From Lachnospiraceae bacterium (GTDB taxonomy: Bacteria; Bacillota; Clostridia; Lachnospirales; Lachnospiraceae): a DNA stretch of 64,000 nt. The position numbers and the translations under genes were made by a program. The notes under the pieces are model-generated. The model did not search any database and had not been told where the DNA came from. It saw nothing but the letters and a program-made list of their open reading frames with translations. The stretch is taken from contig JAETNQ010000001.1 of NCBI GenBank assembly GCA_021772075.1, forward strand, positions 62,001 through 126,000, read 5' to 3'. Below, one piece after another: positions 21,809-31,707 of this stretch. Position 1 is the stretch's first letter. Each line of letters begins with the position of its first letter.

Positions 21809-22336
21809 ATGCAGAGATTAAATATATCCGTGGATATAGAAAACGATGAGATTCTATCGAAAGAGATAGAAAAAGCTATCAAGGGAGCGGTAAAAGCAAA
21901 AACAAGGGAATTTTTCAACGCAGAAATTAAGGGCGAGGTCAAAAGGCTTGCAGATAATACTATCAAAGAATGGAACCAAAAAGGGGCTTACAGTAAAGAA
22001 ACACCGATAGAAAAAGAGGTAAAGAAACAGATTGATGCAAGAATCAAGGAAATATTGGGAGAAATCACCGTATCGAGACGGGATATAGACGAGCGGATTG
22101 AGGAAAAGATGAAAGACGTTGCCACAAGTATTGATTATGCGGTCGGGTTGCGTGTGGAAAAATTGGCAATAAAGGACTATGTGAAAGAGGTGGTTGTGTC
22201 TGCGGTTCGGAAGTTATACCCGCAGGAGATTTTGAGACTTGCGGAGCAAAAGGAAATTGAGAACTTGAGACAGAGAGTGAAAGAACTTGAGACAGAAAAT
22301 GAGGCTTTAAAAGCAGGAAAACAGGAGGTTTTGTGA
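21809..22336 (+). CDS. hypothetical helical phage protein
   Basis: 175 aa ORF; overlaps next gene by ATGA-type junction. Confidence 0.6.
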   Translation: MQRLNISVDIENDEILSKEIEKAIKGAVKAKTREFFNAEIKGEVKRLADNTIKEWNQKGAYSKETPIEKEVKKQIDARIKEILGEITVSRRDIDERIEEKMKDVATSIDYAVGLRVEKLAIKDYVKEVVVSAVRKLYPQEILRLAEQKEIENLRQRVKELETENEALKAGKQEVL

Positions 22337-23880
22337 TGGCAACGGGATTCAGCGTCATGGACGCATTAAACAAAAATAGCAAGGCGGGCATCGAGGAGAC
22401 ACCGAAAGCGAGATTTCGCACGAAAGACATTTCGATTTTCAAGATGTACCGGAATGAAATGAACTTTTACAGTATTGCAGCGGTGGAGGAACTTGCGGGA
22501 GACATTCTGACATTCGGTCTCAAGCAGAATCTTGAGTTAGTATATGAGCCGTGCGAAAAAGGCGAATATAGGATTGTTGCAGGGGAGAGGCGTTGGCTTG
22601 CCCTCAAACTTCTTGTTTCAAAGGGATATAAAGAGTTTGAAATGGCGACGAGTAAGCTGACCGCACCGCAGGATAAGGACGAGGAGCAGGTGGAGATCAT
22701 CATTGCGAACGCATACCGGGATAAGAGCGTCACAGACATGATCGAGGAGGAAAAACGTCTCAAGGAATCACTGGAAAAAATGAAGGCAGCAGGAAAGCAG
22801 ATCAAAGGGTATGATCTCACATCCGGTCGGTTGCGGGATGTCATTGCCTCAATGCTGCACATGTCAAAGACAAAGGTTGCACAGATTGAATCTGTCAATA
22901 ACAATCTGATTCCGGAATTTAAGGAAGAATTGAAAAGCGAGCGTCTCACGTTTTCCGCAGCTTATGAACTGTCCGGAATGTCTGAACAGGAGCAGCAGGA
23001 GGCACTTGAGAGGTTCAAAGAATCCGGCGAACTTTCCCACAAGGACATAAAGACCATGAAAGGGGAAAAGACGGGGCAGCAGGACGTACAGAAATCCATC
23101 GGAGAGGGCGCAGAGATCACCACAGACGGGAAGAACAGGGCAGAGCCGGAAAAGAGTACACCAGAGACCAAAACGGGCGAAAATGGGGCAAATACAGAGA
23201 CACAGGAGGGCAATGAAGAGCATCCGGTAGTAGGTGACGAATATAAGACACCGCATCCGGAGGGAATCACATCTCTTTGCTATTCCTGCACAGAATACGA
23301 GACTTGCAACGTAAAGACAGGAACATGTACAAAGTGCGACCAGTACAAAAACCGATCGGAGGTATACAAGACCGAGGAGCAGCGTTATTCGGAGGAGCAG
23401 GATAGGATTGACAGGGAGACAGCAAGAAAACTCCGTGAACAGGCAGACGAGGAGCGCATGAACAATATTCCGTCCGCATCCGGAGAGAACGGTCAGAAAG
23501 TGCATCAGATCAGACTAGGGGCATCGTTTTTCGAGGACGCTTGCAGCAATGTCAAGAGTTTTGAACTCCGGAAGAATGACAGGGGATATAAAAAGGGCGA
23601 CATTCTTGAATTGATGGAGTTTGCAGACGGCAGGAACACCGGACGCATGGTGAGAAAGCTTGTGACGTATATCCTTGAGGACTGCACCGGACTTGAGGAC
23701 GGATTCTGCATCATGGCGACATCGCTTGTCAATAAGGACGGAGAGGCGTTGCAGGGTGCGGATTTGGGGCAGATATGCGCTGATATAAGGGCAAACGGCG
23801 ACGGCTACATTAACGGAGACGAGGAGTGCATATTGATTGACAAGGCAGTAGGAATTGTAGAGGGAGGCGGGCTTGAATGA
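22333..23880 (+). CDS. ParB-like N-terminus fused to Cys-rich segment and C-terminal DUF3850/ASCH-like domain
   Basis: YRIVAGERRWLALKLLV (ParB), LCYSCTEYETCNVKTGTCTKCDQYK, HQIRLGASFFEDACSNVKSFELRKNDRGYKKGDILEL (DUF3850-like). Confidence 0.82.
   Translation: MMATGFSVMDALNKNSKAGIEETPKARFRTKDISIFKMYRNEMNFYSIAAVEELAGDILTFGLKQNLELVYEPCEKGEYRIVAGERRWLALKLLVSKGYKEFEMATSKLTAPQDKDEEQVEIIIANAYRDKSVTDMIEEEKRLKESLEKMKAAGKQIKGYDLTSGRLRDVIASMLHMSKTKVAQIESVNNNLIPEFKEELKSERLTFSAAYELSGMSEQEQQEALERFKESGELSHKDIKTMKGEKTGQQDVQKSIGEGAEITTDGKNRAEPEKSTPETKTGENGANTETQEGNEEHPVVGDEYKTPHPEGITSLCYSCTEYETCNVKTGTCTKCDQYKNRSEVYKTEEQRYSEEQDRIDRETARKLREQADEERMNNIPSASGENGQKVHQIRLGASFFEDACSNVKSFELRKNDRGYKKGDILELMEFADGRNTGRMVRKLVTYILEDCTGLEDGFCIMATSLVNKDGEALQGADLGQICADIRANGDGYINGDEECILIDKAVGIVEGGGLE
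23101..23207 (+). repeat. linker-encoding DNA repeat, copy A (partner 48762-48868)
   Basis: GGAGAGGGCGCAGAGA..CAGACGGGAAGAAC.GGGCAGAGCCGGAAAAGAGTACAC... near-identical at 48762. Confidence 0.85.
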
Positions 23881-24253
23881 TTAGAAAATTCAAACAGATG
23901 GAATTACTGGAATTAAAAAACAGTACGGATATGAGTTGCGGATTGACGGAGAATTATTCAACGCTTATTACAGCGAGAGAAAAAACAGGGTATATATAAT
24001 AGACCCGAAAAACGGGTTGCTTTACATGTATATGATGAAGACGAGAACGAAGATGAATTATTGCTTGAAATCGACTTAATTGAAAAGGCGAAAGAAAAAT
24101 TTTTGCAGAGTGCCAATTTGAGCAGATGGAAAGAAAAGAGAGATAATGAAAGTTGCAGATTGTTGGAAAAAATGTTCAAGGCATATAAGAGAGCCGAATT
24201 ATTGAGGGAAAAAAAGAGACTGCACGTCGTGAAAATAAGGAGGCAGCGGGACG

Positions 24254-24346
24254 ATGAATAAAAGCGCATTAAAAACATTATTTTTCAATACAAAAGTAGA
24301 GGGGGCAAGATATATCGGCGTAAAGAGAGAAGGTGGCAGAGAATGA
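24254..24346 (+). pseudogene. truncated duplicate of the 5' end of the 24843-25430 gene
   Basis: MNKSALKTLFFNTKVEGARYIGV vs MNKSALKALFINAKVEGARYIGV; closely similar DNA over ~70 bp. Confidence 0.75.
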
Positions 24347-24846
24347 CATGGCAGCAGTACAGAGAGGAGTGGGTGAGGCTCAATGTGTGTAAATTTTGCA
24401 AAGGGTCTCACATGCACACCTGTTCATTATACCAGTGCAAACCCGCAGCCAAGAAAGCAGAGGAATATTTTAAAACAGTGATAGCACAGGAGGAAATAAG
24501 GACGATGAAAAGGAAATATGTCACGGACTTGCGCCAGTGGTTCACGGAAAGTCTGAAAATGAGAAATATCGTGACAGCAATGTGGCTCATATCGGACGAG
24601 GAGAAAAAACAGCTTATTGTCAAATTTAATGAGGAATTATCCGGAATGGAGCGGATGGCATATCTCCGTTGCATCGGTCAAAGCCTCATGACATTGGCAG
24701 CGACGGAGGATGCAAAAGAGGGCGGGGAGAGCGGGTTCGGAAATCTTATGGATATGATGCAGTTGAGGGAATGGCGAAAAGAGGACGAGGAGACCATCAG
24801 AAACGGGATTCCTCATAATACGGACGAGGAGGCAGCAGGACAATGA
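24343..24846 (+). CDS. hypothetical phage protein with Cys/His motif
   Basis: MTWQQYREEWVRLNVCKFCKGSHMHTCSLYQCKPAAKK. Confidence 0.65.
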   Translation: MTWQQYREEWVRLNVCKFCKGSHMHTCSLYQCKPAAKKAEEYFKTVIAQEEIRTMKRKYVTDLRQWFTESLKMRNIVTAMWLISDEEKKQLIVKFNEELSGMERMAYLRCIGQSLMTLAATEDAKEGGESGFGNLMDMMQLREWRKEDEETIRNGIPHNTDEEAAGQ

Positions 24847-25430
24847 ATAAAAGCGCATTAAAGGCATTATTTATCAATGCAAAAGTAGAGGGTGCAAGGT
24901 ATATCGGAGTAAGAATTGCGACCGAGGGCAGCAGCGAGCTGGAAATCATCATAAATCCGGAGAAAAACTTTGATTCAAAGTTTGAGTATTATATGAGCGC
25001 ATATGACGATGATCTGATTCTGATTTCCGCAAAAGGAAAGAAAGAAATCCGAATCACGGGCGTTGCACAGGGGAACACGTTTGAGGATATTGAATATCAG
25101 TTGATGTCGGTCGGAGTTGGATGGAAAAAGCCGATTTCGGATGCAATCGACAAAGCCTATAATAAAATGATTGCAGAGACACCGCCACAGACAGAGGAGG
25201 AAAAACTACAATGTGATACCATGAAAGAGGCGGTCAAGGGGATGTTCCTCAATGAGAGCAGATCGGCAGCGGAGGCGAGGTTCATATTCGAGAATATTGA
25301 GAAGTATGAGCAGATTTTCGACATCTGCATGAACGGTAATGACATGGAGTTCAGAAAGGGATTGATGGAATTGCAGAGGATGCAGAATGAGCATATTTTG
25401 AAAGAGGAGGATGATTCATGCCGATCGTAA
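24843..25430 (+). CDS. hypothetical phage protein
   Basis: 195 aa ORF with overlapping start. Confidence 0.65.
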   Translation: MNKSALKALFINAKVEGARYIGVRIATEGSSELEIIINPEKNFDSKFEYYMSAYDDDLILISAKGKKEIRITGVAQGNTFEDIEYQLMSVGVGWKKPISDAIDKAYNKMIAETPPQTEEEKLQCDTMKEAVKGMFLNESRSAAEARFIFENIEKYEQIFDICMNGNDMEFRKGLMELQRMQNEHILKEEDDSCRS

Positions 25431-25594
25431 GAGGAGTTATTTGCGATAACTGCGGAACAATGATCTATTGGTGCGGAAACGTGTCAAAGGAGCGGGCAAC
25501 AGTACACGTCCGCAATGAAGGGTGGACGGTTGGGAAAAAGTGTCTATGTCCGGACTGTCAAAAGGGAATGAGAGCCGGAAAGGGCAAGCAATGA
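25418..25594 (+). CDS. zinc-ribbon-like small phage protein (58 aa)
   Basis: ICDNCGTMIYWCGN...GKKCLCPDCQKG. Confidence 0.6.
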   Translation: MPIVRGVICDNCGTMIYWCGNVSKERATVHVRNEGWTVGKKCLCPDCQKGMRAGKGKQ

Positions 25595-25614
25595 AATGAA
25601 ACGGAGGAATCAGC

Positions 25615-26073
25615 GTGAAAGAGGAAAAAGAGCAGACGGTCATTGACAGGACATATCTATATCTTGAGAATTACCGTGAAATGGAGCGGTATATCAATGA
25701 TGCGGTGTCGGAAGTGTCGCAGATTCCGGATGCGGACAGGTATAACATATCAGCAGAGCGGGCGTTTCTGCAATCCATAAGGGAGTGCAGGGCAGAGACC
25801 GTCCTCCTGTTTGAACATCTGCGGAAAGCCCTTGCGTCGCTGAAAGAGGACACGGAGGCAGCAGGTGAGGCGTACAAGTACGAGGCGCTTGAGGCGGTCT
25901 ATATAAAGGGAATGACATACGAAGAGGTTGCCAGAGAGACCGGATGCGGAAAGAACTCTCCAAAGAAGTGGTGCAAAGCTATGATTCCGAGGTTAGCAGT
26001 CAAGTTATTCGGGGCGCAAGCAATAGAAAACAAATGTCAGAAAACGGGCAAAAATAGAGAAGAATTGAATTAA
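25615..26073 (+). CDS. phage late transcriptional regulator, sigma-70 region 4/ArpU-like
   Basis: C-terminal HTH EAVYIKGMTYEEVARETGCGKNSPKKWCKAMIPRLAVKLFG, just upstream of packaging genes. Confidence 0.6.
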   Translation: MKEEKEQTVIDRTYLYLENYREMERYINDAVSEVSQIPDADRYNISAERAFLQSIRECRAETVLLFEHLRKALASLKEDTEAAGEAYKYEALEAVYIKGMTYEEVARETGCGKNSPKKWCKAMIPRLAVKLFGAQAIENKCQKTGKNREELN

Positions 26074-26087
26074 AAATACAAACAATA

Positions 26088-26140
26088 AGGGAAAACGGGG
26101 TGAAAACAGGGTGAAAAAGGGGGTCAAAAGTGGGTGAACA
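26088..26140 (+). repeat. G-rich GGGTGAAAA-like iterons upstream of HNH/terminase genes
   Basis: ACGGGGTGAAAACAGGGTGAAAAAGGGGGTCAAAAGTGGGTGAACAC. Confidence 0.5.
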
Positions 26141-26189
26141 CAAAGGGGTTCCGATGTGTTATTATGTTAGCGTGAACAGTTGAGACGAG

Positions 26190-26218
26190 CGATTGCAGAG
26201 ATGCAGTCGCTTTTTTCT
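26190..26218 (+). terminator. intrinsic terminator
   Basis: AGCGATTGCAGAGATGCAGTCGCTTTTTT. Confidence 0.65.
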
Positions 26219-26329
26219 TGCCTGTTCGCCCTCCTGTTATATGCGGGCAGCAGGGAGCAGCGATGCGGTCTATTGCCCGCCTCTCAAAAGCAGATAGCAG
26301 GGGCAGGAACACAGGGAGGAGGGTGAACG

Positions 26330-26848
26330 ATGCTGTTGAAATCATGCAGGTGTGGAAAGCTGATTCCTCAATCAATGAAGATGTGCGAGGAGTGCGAGCG
26401 GAGGCAGCAGTCAAGGTATGTGGTGTACAACAACACACGCCGAGACCAGAGGGCAGCAGAGTTCTATTTATCAAGGGAGTGGAGGGCATTGCGTCCGGTC
26501 ATCATGAGCGTATATGGGCATGTGGATATATACGCACTGTATGTCCTGCATGAATTGAAAACACTTGAGGAATCCGACCCGATTCACCACATCATAGAAC
26601 TTGAGGAGGACTGGGAGCAGAGGTTGAACCCGCTGAACTTGATACCTCTCAAGCATGAGACACACAGCACCATCACAGCACTATATAAGCAGAGCAACGC
26701 AAGCATGAAAGCGACGCAGAAACGGCTGCGGTCACTGATTGAACACCATTTCAAAGAGGCGGGGGGATATGAAAAAGTTTTGAGTGATGCTTTTCTAGTC
26801 ACGCCACCTCTTTTCCTTTGGGAAAACTCCCCACGGGAAATTCAGTAA
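26330..26848 (+). CDS. HNH-endonuclease-like protein next to terminase genes
   Basis: CRCGKLIPQSMKMCEEC...FYLSREWRALRPVIM...HHIIELEEDWEQRLNPLNLIPLKHETHSTITALY. Confidence 0.82.
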   Translation: MLLKSCRCGKLIPQSMKMCEECERRQQSRYVVYNNTRRDQRAAEFYLSREWRALRPVIMSVYGHVDIYALYVLHELKTLEESDPIHHIIELEEDWEQRLNPLNLIPLKHETHSTITALYKQSNASMKATQKRLRSLIEHHFKEAGGYEKVLSDAFLVTPPLFLWENSPREIQ

Positions 26849-26925
26849 ACAGGGAACACCGGAGGGGGTGTCAGAATGTGACACAAAACCGCTGAACACT
26901 AGACGGAAAGGGGGTTGACGTTGCG

Positions 26926-27468
26926 ATGGCAGGACAGAGACAGCCCACGGATTTAGTGGTCATGAAAGGCAAAAAACACCTCACAAAAGCGGAGATCGAG
27001 GCAAGGAAAAACGCAGAGGTCGTCGCACCGAATGATAAGGTCAAGCCCCCGCAGTACCTAACGCCGGAACTCAAGAAGAAATTCCGGAAACTGGCGAAAG
27101 AACTGCTTGAGATCAAGCTGATTGCGAATGTTGATTGTGATGCACTGGCGAGGCTGCTGATAGCACAGGAACAATATATTGAGATCACGGCGCAGATAAG
27201 GGAAACGCCGTTGATGTTGGATGTTCCGGTTTATGAGACACAGACAAATCCGGACACGGGGAAAAAAGAGCAGGTGCAGGTCGGAACACGGCAAGTCGTG
27301 AACGGGGAACGTGAGCGCCTCATGATAATTCAAGACCGCTGCATGAAACAGTGCCGGCAGGGGGCGAGCGATTTCGGGATGACGGTGTCGAGCCGTTGCC
27401 GTTTGGTCGTTCCGAAAGCGGACAAGGAAAAACCGGAAAACAAGTTCAGCAAATACGCAAACGCATAA
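26926..27468 (+). CDS. terS: terminase small subunit, P27 family
   Basis: RQPTDLVVMKGKKHLTKAEIEARKNAE...PPQYLTPELKKKFRKLAKEL. Confidence 0.88.
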   Translation: MAGQRQPTDLVVMKGKKHLTKAEIEARKNAEVVAPNDKVKPPQYLTPELKKKFRKLAKELLEIKLIANVDCDALARLLIAQEQYIEITAQIRETPLMLDVPVYETQTNPDTGKKEQVQVGTRQVVNGERERLMIIQDRCMKQCRQGASDFGMTVSSRCRLVVPKADKEKPENKFSKYANA

Positions 27469-29261
27469 TGACAAAAACGGAGCGCATCACCGACCGATGC
27501 ACACAATACGCCATTGATGTCACAGAGGGGCGCATCACAGCCGGAGAACTTGTCAGACTGGCATGCCAGAGGCATCTTGACGACATAGAAAAGTCAAAGG
27601 CTGCGCCGTACAAGTATTATTTTGACGTTGAACAGTCTGAAAAGATCATCAATTTTGCAGAGGAACTCACCATTGCGGAGGGCGAGGAGCAGGAAAACGT
27701 CACGGCGTACCCGTTCCAGTGTTTCATTTTAGGCTCAATCAACGGGTGGAGGACGAAAGAAAAGTCATACAGAAGGTTCAGAACGTCCTACATTCAGTTG
27801 GGGAGGCAGAACGGAAAGTCATTCATCAATGGGATTTTGGCTGCATATTACGGAAATTTTGACGGCTACAAGTACGGGAAAATATACTGCACAGCCACAA
27901 AGCAAGACCAGGCGAACATTGTCTTTGATGAAATTGTTAAATTTATCAATTCGGACGAGGAATTGTCGGAGTGGTTCAAGATACATGAGCATAACCACAC
28001 AATAGACTGTCTTTTCACTCATACGGAAATAAAAGCCCTGTCCGGAGACACAAAGTCACTGGACGGACATCGTGCGTATTTGGGAATCGTTGACGAGTAC
28101 CACGCACACAAGACGAATCAGATGTACAAACTGCTTGAGGGCGGCATCAAGAAACTCAAGTCGGCACTGATTTCAGTCATTACAACGGCGGGGTTCGATT
28201 TGAAATCGCCCTGCTACAAATTATACGAATACTGCTGCAATCTCTTGAGGGGCGTATTCGAGAATGACAGTCAGTTCGTGTACATCGCACAGATGGACGC
28301 AGAGGATGACTGGTACACTCCGGAAAACTGGATAAAAGCGAACCCTATCTTAGAGTTTGATGCGGATGCGGTCGAGAACCTTATTCCGGTAGCGCATACC
28401 GCCCGTGATATGGGCGGGGAGGACTTGCGGGATTTCCTTGTAAAACAGCTTAACATGTGGATGCAGTGGTCAAATTCCATGTACATCAAGGAGATTGCAA
28501 AATGGAAGATGTGCGCCGTTCTGAAATCGCTGAAAGATTTCAAAGGCTCAAAATGTTATGTCGGGGTTGACCTGTCATCCGGAGGGGATTTGACCTCAAT
28601 CGCAATCATCATCCCGTACATGGTCGGCGATGTGAAAAAGTATTTTATACATACACATTCATTCATCCCGAAAACACGGGTGGACGAACATATCAAAACT
28701 GACAAGATTCCGTATGACCTATGGATTGAAAAGGGGCTTGTGACGGTCACGGAAACACTGGGGGGAATCAAGACAGATTATAAATACATCATCAAGTACC
28801 TTGAGGAACTTGTGAAAAAGCATGACTTGAAACCGCAGTTGATTTGTTACGACCCGCACAATGCGTCGGCGTTTCTGTCAGACCTTGAGGCGTTAGGGTT
28901 CGATTCCGTGTCGGTGACGCAGACGGCGAAAGAGTTAAACGATGCGACCGTCGATTTCAGACTGGAAATCCTTGCGGGCAATGTCGAGATCGAGGGGGTC
29001 GAGGTCGGAAAGGGAGAGAAAAAGAAAGTCGTTCCATTCGACGAACTGCTGACATGGTCAATCGCCAATGCAAAGACCATTTCCAACAATTACGGGGAAA
29101 TCAAGATTGACAAGGACATCACGACAGACCGCATTGACCCGATCGACGCAATCATCGACGCATGGAAAGCAGCAATGAAAGAGGAATACAAGCCGGACAT
29201 CAACGAATCCGTGAATGAATGGCTTGAGCAATACAAGAAATATGTGAAAGGTGGTGAATAA
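27468..29261 (+). CDS. terL: terminase large subunit
   Basis: YIQLGRQNGKSFINGILAAYY ATPase, LGIVDEYHAHKTN, VGVDLSSGGDLTSIAI nuclease motifs. Confidence 0.94.
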   Translation: MTKTERITDRCTQYAIDVTEGRITAGELVRLACQRHLDDIEKSKAAPYKYYFDVEQSEKIINFAEELTIAEGEEQENVTAYPFQCFILGSINGWRTKEKSYRRFRTSYIQLGRQNGKSFINGILAAYYGNFDGYKYGKIYCTATKQDQANIVFDEIVKFINSDEELSEWFKIHEHNHTIDCLFTHTEIKALSGDTKSLDGHRAYLGIVDEYHAHKTNQMYKLLEGGIKKLKSALISVITTAGFDLKSPCYKLYEYCCNLLRGVFENDSQFVYIAQMDAEDDWYTPENWIKANPILEFDADAVENLIPVAHTARDMGGEDLRDFLVKQLNMWMQWSNSMYIKEIAKWKMCAVLKSLKDFKGSKCYVGVDLSSGGDLTSIAIIIPYMVGDVKKYFIHTHSFIPKTRVDEHIKTDKIPYDLWIEKGLVTVTETLGGIKTDYKYIIKYLEELVKKHDLKPQLICYDPHNASAFLSDLEALGFDSVSVTQTAKELNDATVDFRLEILAGNVEIEGVEVGKGEKKKVVPFDELLTWSIANAKTISNNYGEIKIDKDITTDRIDPIDAIIDAWKAAMKEEYKPDINESVNEWLEQYKKYVKGGE

Positions 29262-29263
29262 AA

Positions 29264-30667
29264 ATGAATCCGTTTCAGAGGCTTGCAAGCCGTTTCGTGA
29301 ACTGGTGGCGGGGCGCACCGCAGGACACAGGAGGGGTGAGGACGATGAACTCATGGTCTTTCCTTGAATCATTGGGATTGCGCCGGAAAAGGAAACCGAC
29401 ATCGGAAGTGACATATTTCACATGCATCAAAATGCTGTCAGAGACGCTTGCGAAAATGCCTATCAAATATTATCAGAAAACAGACAAGGGAATCGTGGAG
29501 GCAGAGCAGACGGAAACGTCAAAGCTGCTGACAAAGAGACCAAACCCGTTCATGACACCGACGACATTCTGGAATACGGTTGAAATCAACCGCAACCACT
29601 ACGGGAACGCCTATGTGTACATGAGGAAAAAGTTCATCCGGCAGCGGTACGGGGGAGAGTTCCGCATCATTGACTTGTGGGTGATGCAGTCAAATTGTGT
29701 GCAGATAGTCGTCGATGATGCAGGAATATTCGCAGGAGTGGGGCGTTTGTGGTACGTCTACACAGACCCGACATCCGGTAGACAGTACGTTTTCAGCACC
29801 GACGAGGTGATGCACTTCAAAACATCATTCAGTTTCGACGGAATCACGGGGCTGCCCGTGCAGCAGATATTGAAAGACACCGTGAGCGGGGCATCGGCAT
29901 CACAGGAGTTCATGAACGGCATGTATGAGAGCGGGCTGACAGCAAAAGCGACACTTGAATATACGGGCGAACTGAATGAGGGAGCAAAAGAGGCTCTCCG
30001 TAAGTCATTCGAGGAGTTCGGCAGCGGTGCAAAGAACGTCGGGAAAATCCTGCCAGTGCCGTTGGGGATGAAAATTACGCCCCTTGACATAAAGCTGACA
30101 GATTCACAGTTCTTTGAACTGAAAAAATACACGGCATTGCAGATCGCAGCAGCGTTCGGGGTGAAACCGAATCAGATCAACGATTATTCAAAATCATCCT
30201 ATGCAAATAGTGAATTGCAGCAGTTGTCTTTCTACGTTGACACGGAGTTGTTCATCATCAAGCAGTATGAGGAGGAGATAAACTACAAGATGGCGACGGA
30301 GGAGGAGCAGGAATCCGGATTTTACTATAAGTACAACGAAAAGGTGCTTTTCCGGACAGATTCAAAGACACAAATGGAATACCTCAAAAACGGTGTGGGC
30401 GGTTCGATCATCAAGCCAAACGAGGCGAGGAGAAAACTTGACATGCCGGACGCAGAGGGAGGCGATGAACTGCTTGCGAACGGCAGCATCGTTCCGCTGA
30501 CTATGGCGGGAGCAGCGTATCTCAAGGGCGGTCAGACAGAGGAGACCGCAGAACTGGAGCAGCCGGAGGAAACTGAACCGGACACAGGGCAGCAGGCCGC
30601 AGAAAACAATGAACCGGATGAAACCGACGAGGCAGAGGACGGGGAAACAGAGGAGGGAAGTGAGTGA
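29264..30667 (+). CDS. phage portal protein, HK97 family
   Basis: VTYFTCIKMLSETLAKMPIKYYQ...FGVKPNQINDYSKSSYANSELQ. Confidence 0.93.
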   Translation: MNPFQRLASRFVNWWRGAPQDTGGVRTMNSWSFLESLGLRRKRKPTSEVTYFTCIKMLSETLAKMPIKYYQKTDKGIVEAEQTETSKLLTKRPNPFMTPTTFWNTVEINRNHYGNAYVYMRKKFIRQRYGGEFRIIDLWVMQSNCVQIVVDDAGIFAGVGRLWYVYTDPTSGRQYVFSTDEVMHFKTSFSFDGITGLPVQQILKDTVSGASASQEFMNGMYESGLTAKATLEYTGELNEGAKEALRKSFEEFGSGAKNVGKILPVPLGMKITPLDIKLTDSQFFELKKYTALQIAAAFGVKPNQINDYSKSSYANSELQQLSFYVDTELFIIKQYEEEINYKMATEEEQESGFYYKYNEKVLFRTDSKTQMEYLKNGVGGSIIKPNEARRKLDMPDAEGGDELLANGSIVPLTMAGAAYLKGGQTEETAELEQPEETEPDTGQQAAENNEPDETDEAEDGETEEGSE

Positions 30668-30668
30668 A

Positions 30669-31484
30669 ATGGCACTGAAAAGACGTTTTGATTTCACAAA
30701 AAAGAACAGGAGTACCGGAAAGACGGAAAAAGTCGGGTATTTGGATTTCACCGAGGGAGAGGAGCAGGGAAGATGTTCTCTGTATTTTTATGGTGACATC
30801 GTGTCGGCAACGTGGCAATCCATGTGGTACGAGGAGGACAAATGCCCGCAGGATATCGCAGATTTTCTCAACCAGTTGGACGGATATGAGGAAATCGACA
30901 TTTATTTCAATTCCGGAGGCGGTGACGTGTTCGCAGGGCTGGCAATTTACAATCAGTTGAGGAGGTACAACGGACACAAGGTCGGATACGTGGAAGGTAT
31001 GGCAGCATCCATCGCATCCGTCATCATGTTTGCATGTGACGAACTGCATTTTGCGACGGGCGCACAGGCGATGATTCACAAGCCATTGTGTATCACGGTC
31101 GGGAACGCAGACGATCACGAGGAATCTATAAAACAGTTGAATTTGTGCGAGGATTCCATTCTTGACATCTATGAGCAGCACACGAAAGACGGAGTGACGA
31201 GGGATAAACTCAAGGATCTCATGGCAGCGGAAACGTGGTTTAACGGAGAAAAACTGGCAGAGTATTTCAATGTGGAGGTCGAGGAGCGGGCAGCAGTCGC
31301 AGCGTGTACGTCTGACTTTTTTGACAGGTACATGAATACTCCGCACAAGGTCGGGGAGACGGGAAGGACAGGTACGGACGATATTGTCGATGCGGTGATC
31401 GAGGAAATGCAGAACCGTGAAAACAAGAGAATCGAGGCAGAAAAAAAGGAGATTCTTGCAGATTTGGATATGTATGGGATTTGA
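30669..31484 (+). CDS. ClpP-like head maturation protease
   Basis: IDIYFNSGGGDVFAGLAIYNQL, GMAASIASVIMFA, MIHKP. Confidence 0.93.
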   Translation: MALKRRFDFTKKNRSTGKTEKVGYLDFTEGEEQGRCSLYFYGDIVSATWQSMWYEEDKCPQDIADFLNQLDGYEEIDIYFNSGGGDVFAGLAIYNQLRRYNGHKVGYVEGMAASIASVIMFACDELHFATGAQAMIHKPLCITVGNADDHEESIKQLNLCEDSILDIYEQHTKDGVTRDKLKDLMAAETWFNGEKLAEYFNVEVEERAAVAACTSDFFDRYMNTPHKVGETGRTGTDDIVDAVIEEMQNRENKRIEAEKKEILADLDMYGI

Positions 31485-31523
31485 AAGAAGTAAAAGGCAA
31501 GAGAAGAAAAAGGAGGAATGGAA

Positions 31524-31685
31524 ATGATACAAATCACAATGGCAAACGGGTGCCATGACGAATGGAAACCGGAGGAGTATACGGATTACATGTATGACGG
31601 AAAATGTTTCGTTATCATACGTGGCGGGCAATGGGTTGGAATCTACAACATGGATTCTGTTAGAAAAATTACAGTAGACAAATAA
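31524..31685 (+). CDS. small hypothetical protein (53 aa)
   Basis: AGGAGGAATGGAA RBS; MIQITMANGCHDEWKPEEYTDYMYDGKCFVIIRGGQWVGIYNMDSVRKITVDK. Confidence 0.6.
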   Translation: MIQITMANGCHDEWKPEEYTDYMYDGKCFVIIRGGQWVGIYNMDSVRKITVDK

Positions 31686-31707
31686 ATAAAAAAGGAGGAA
31701 AGAGACC

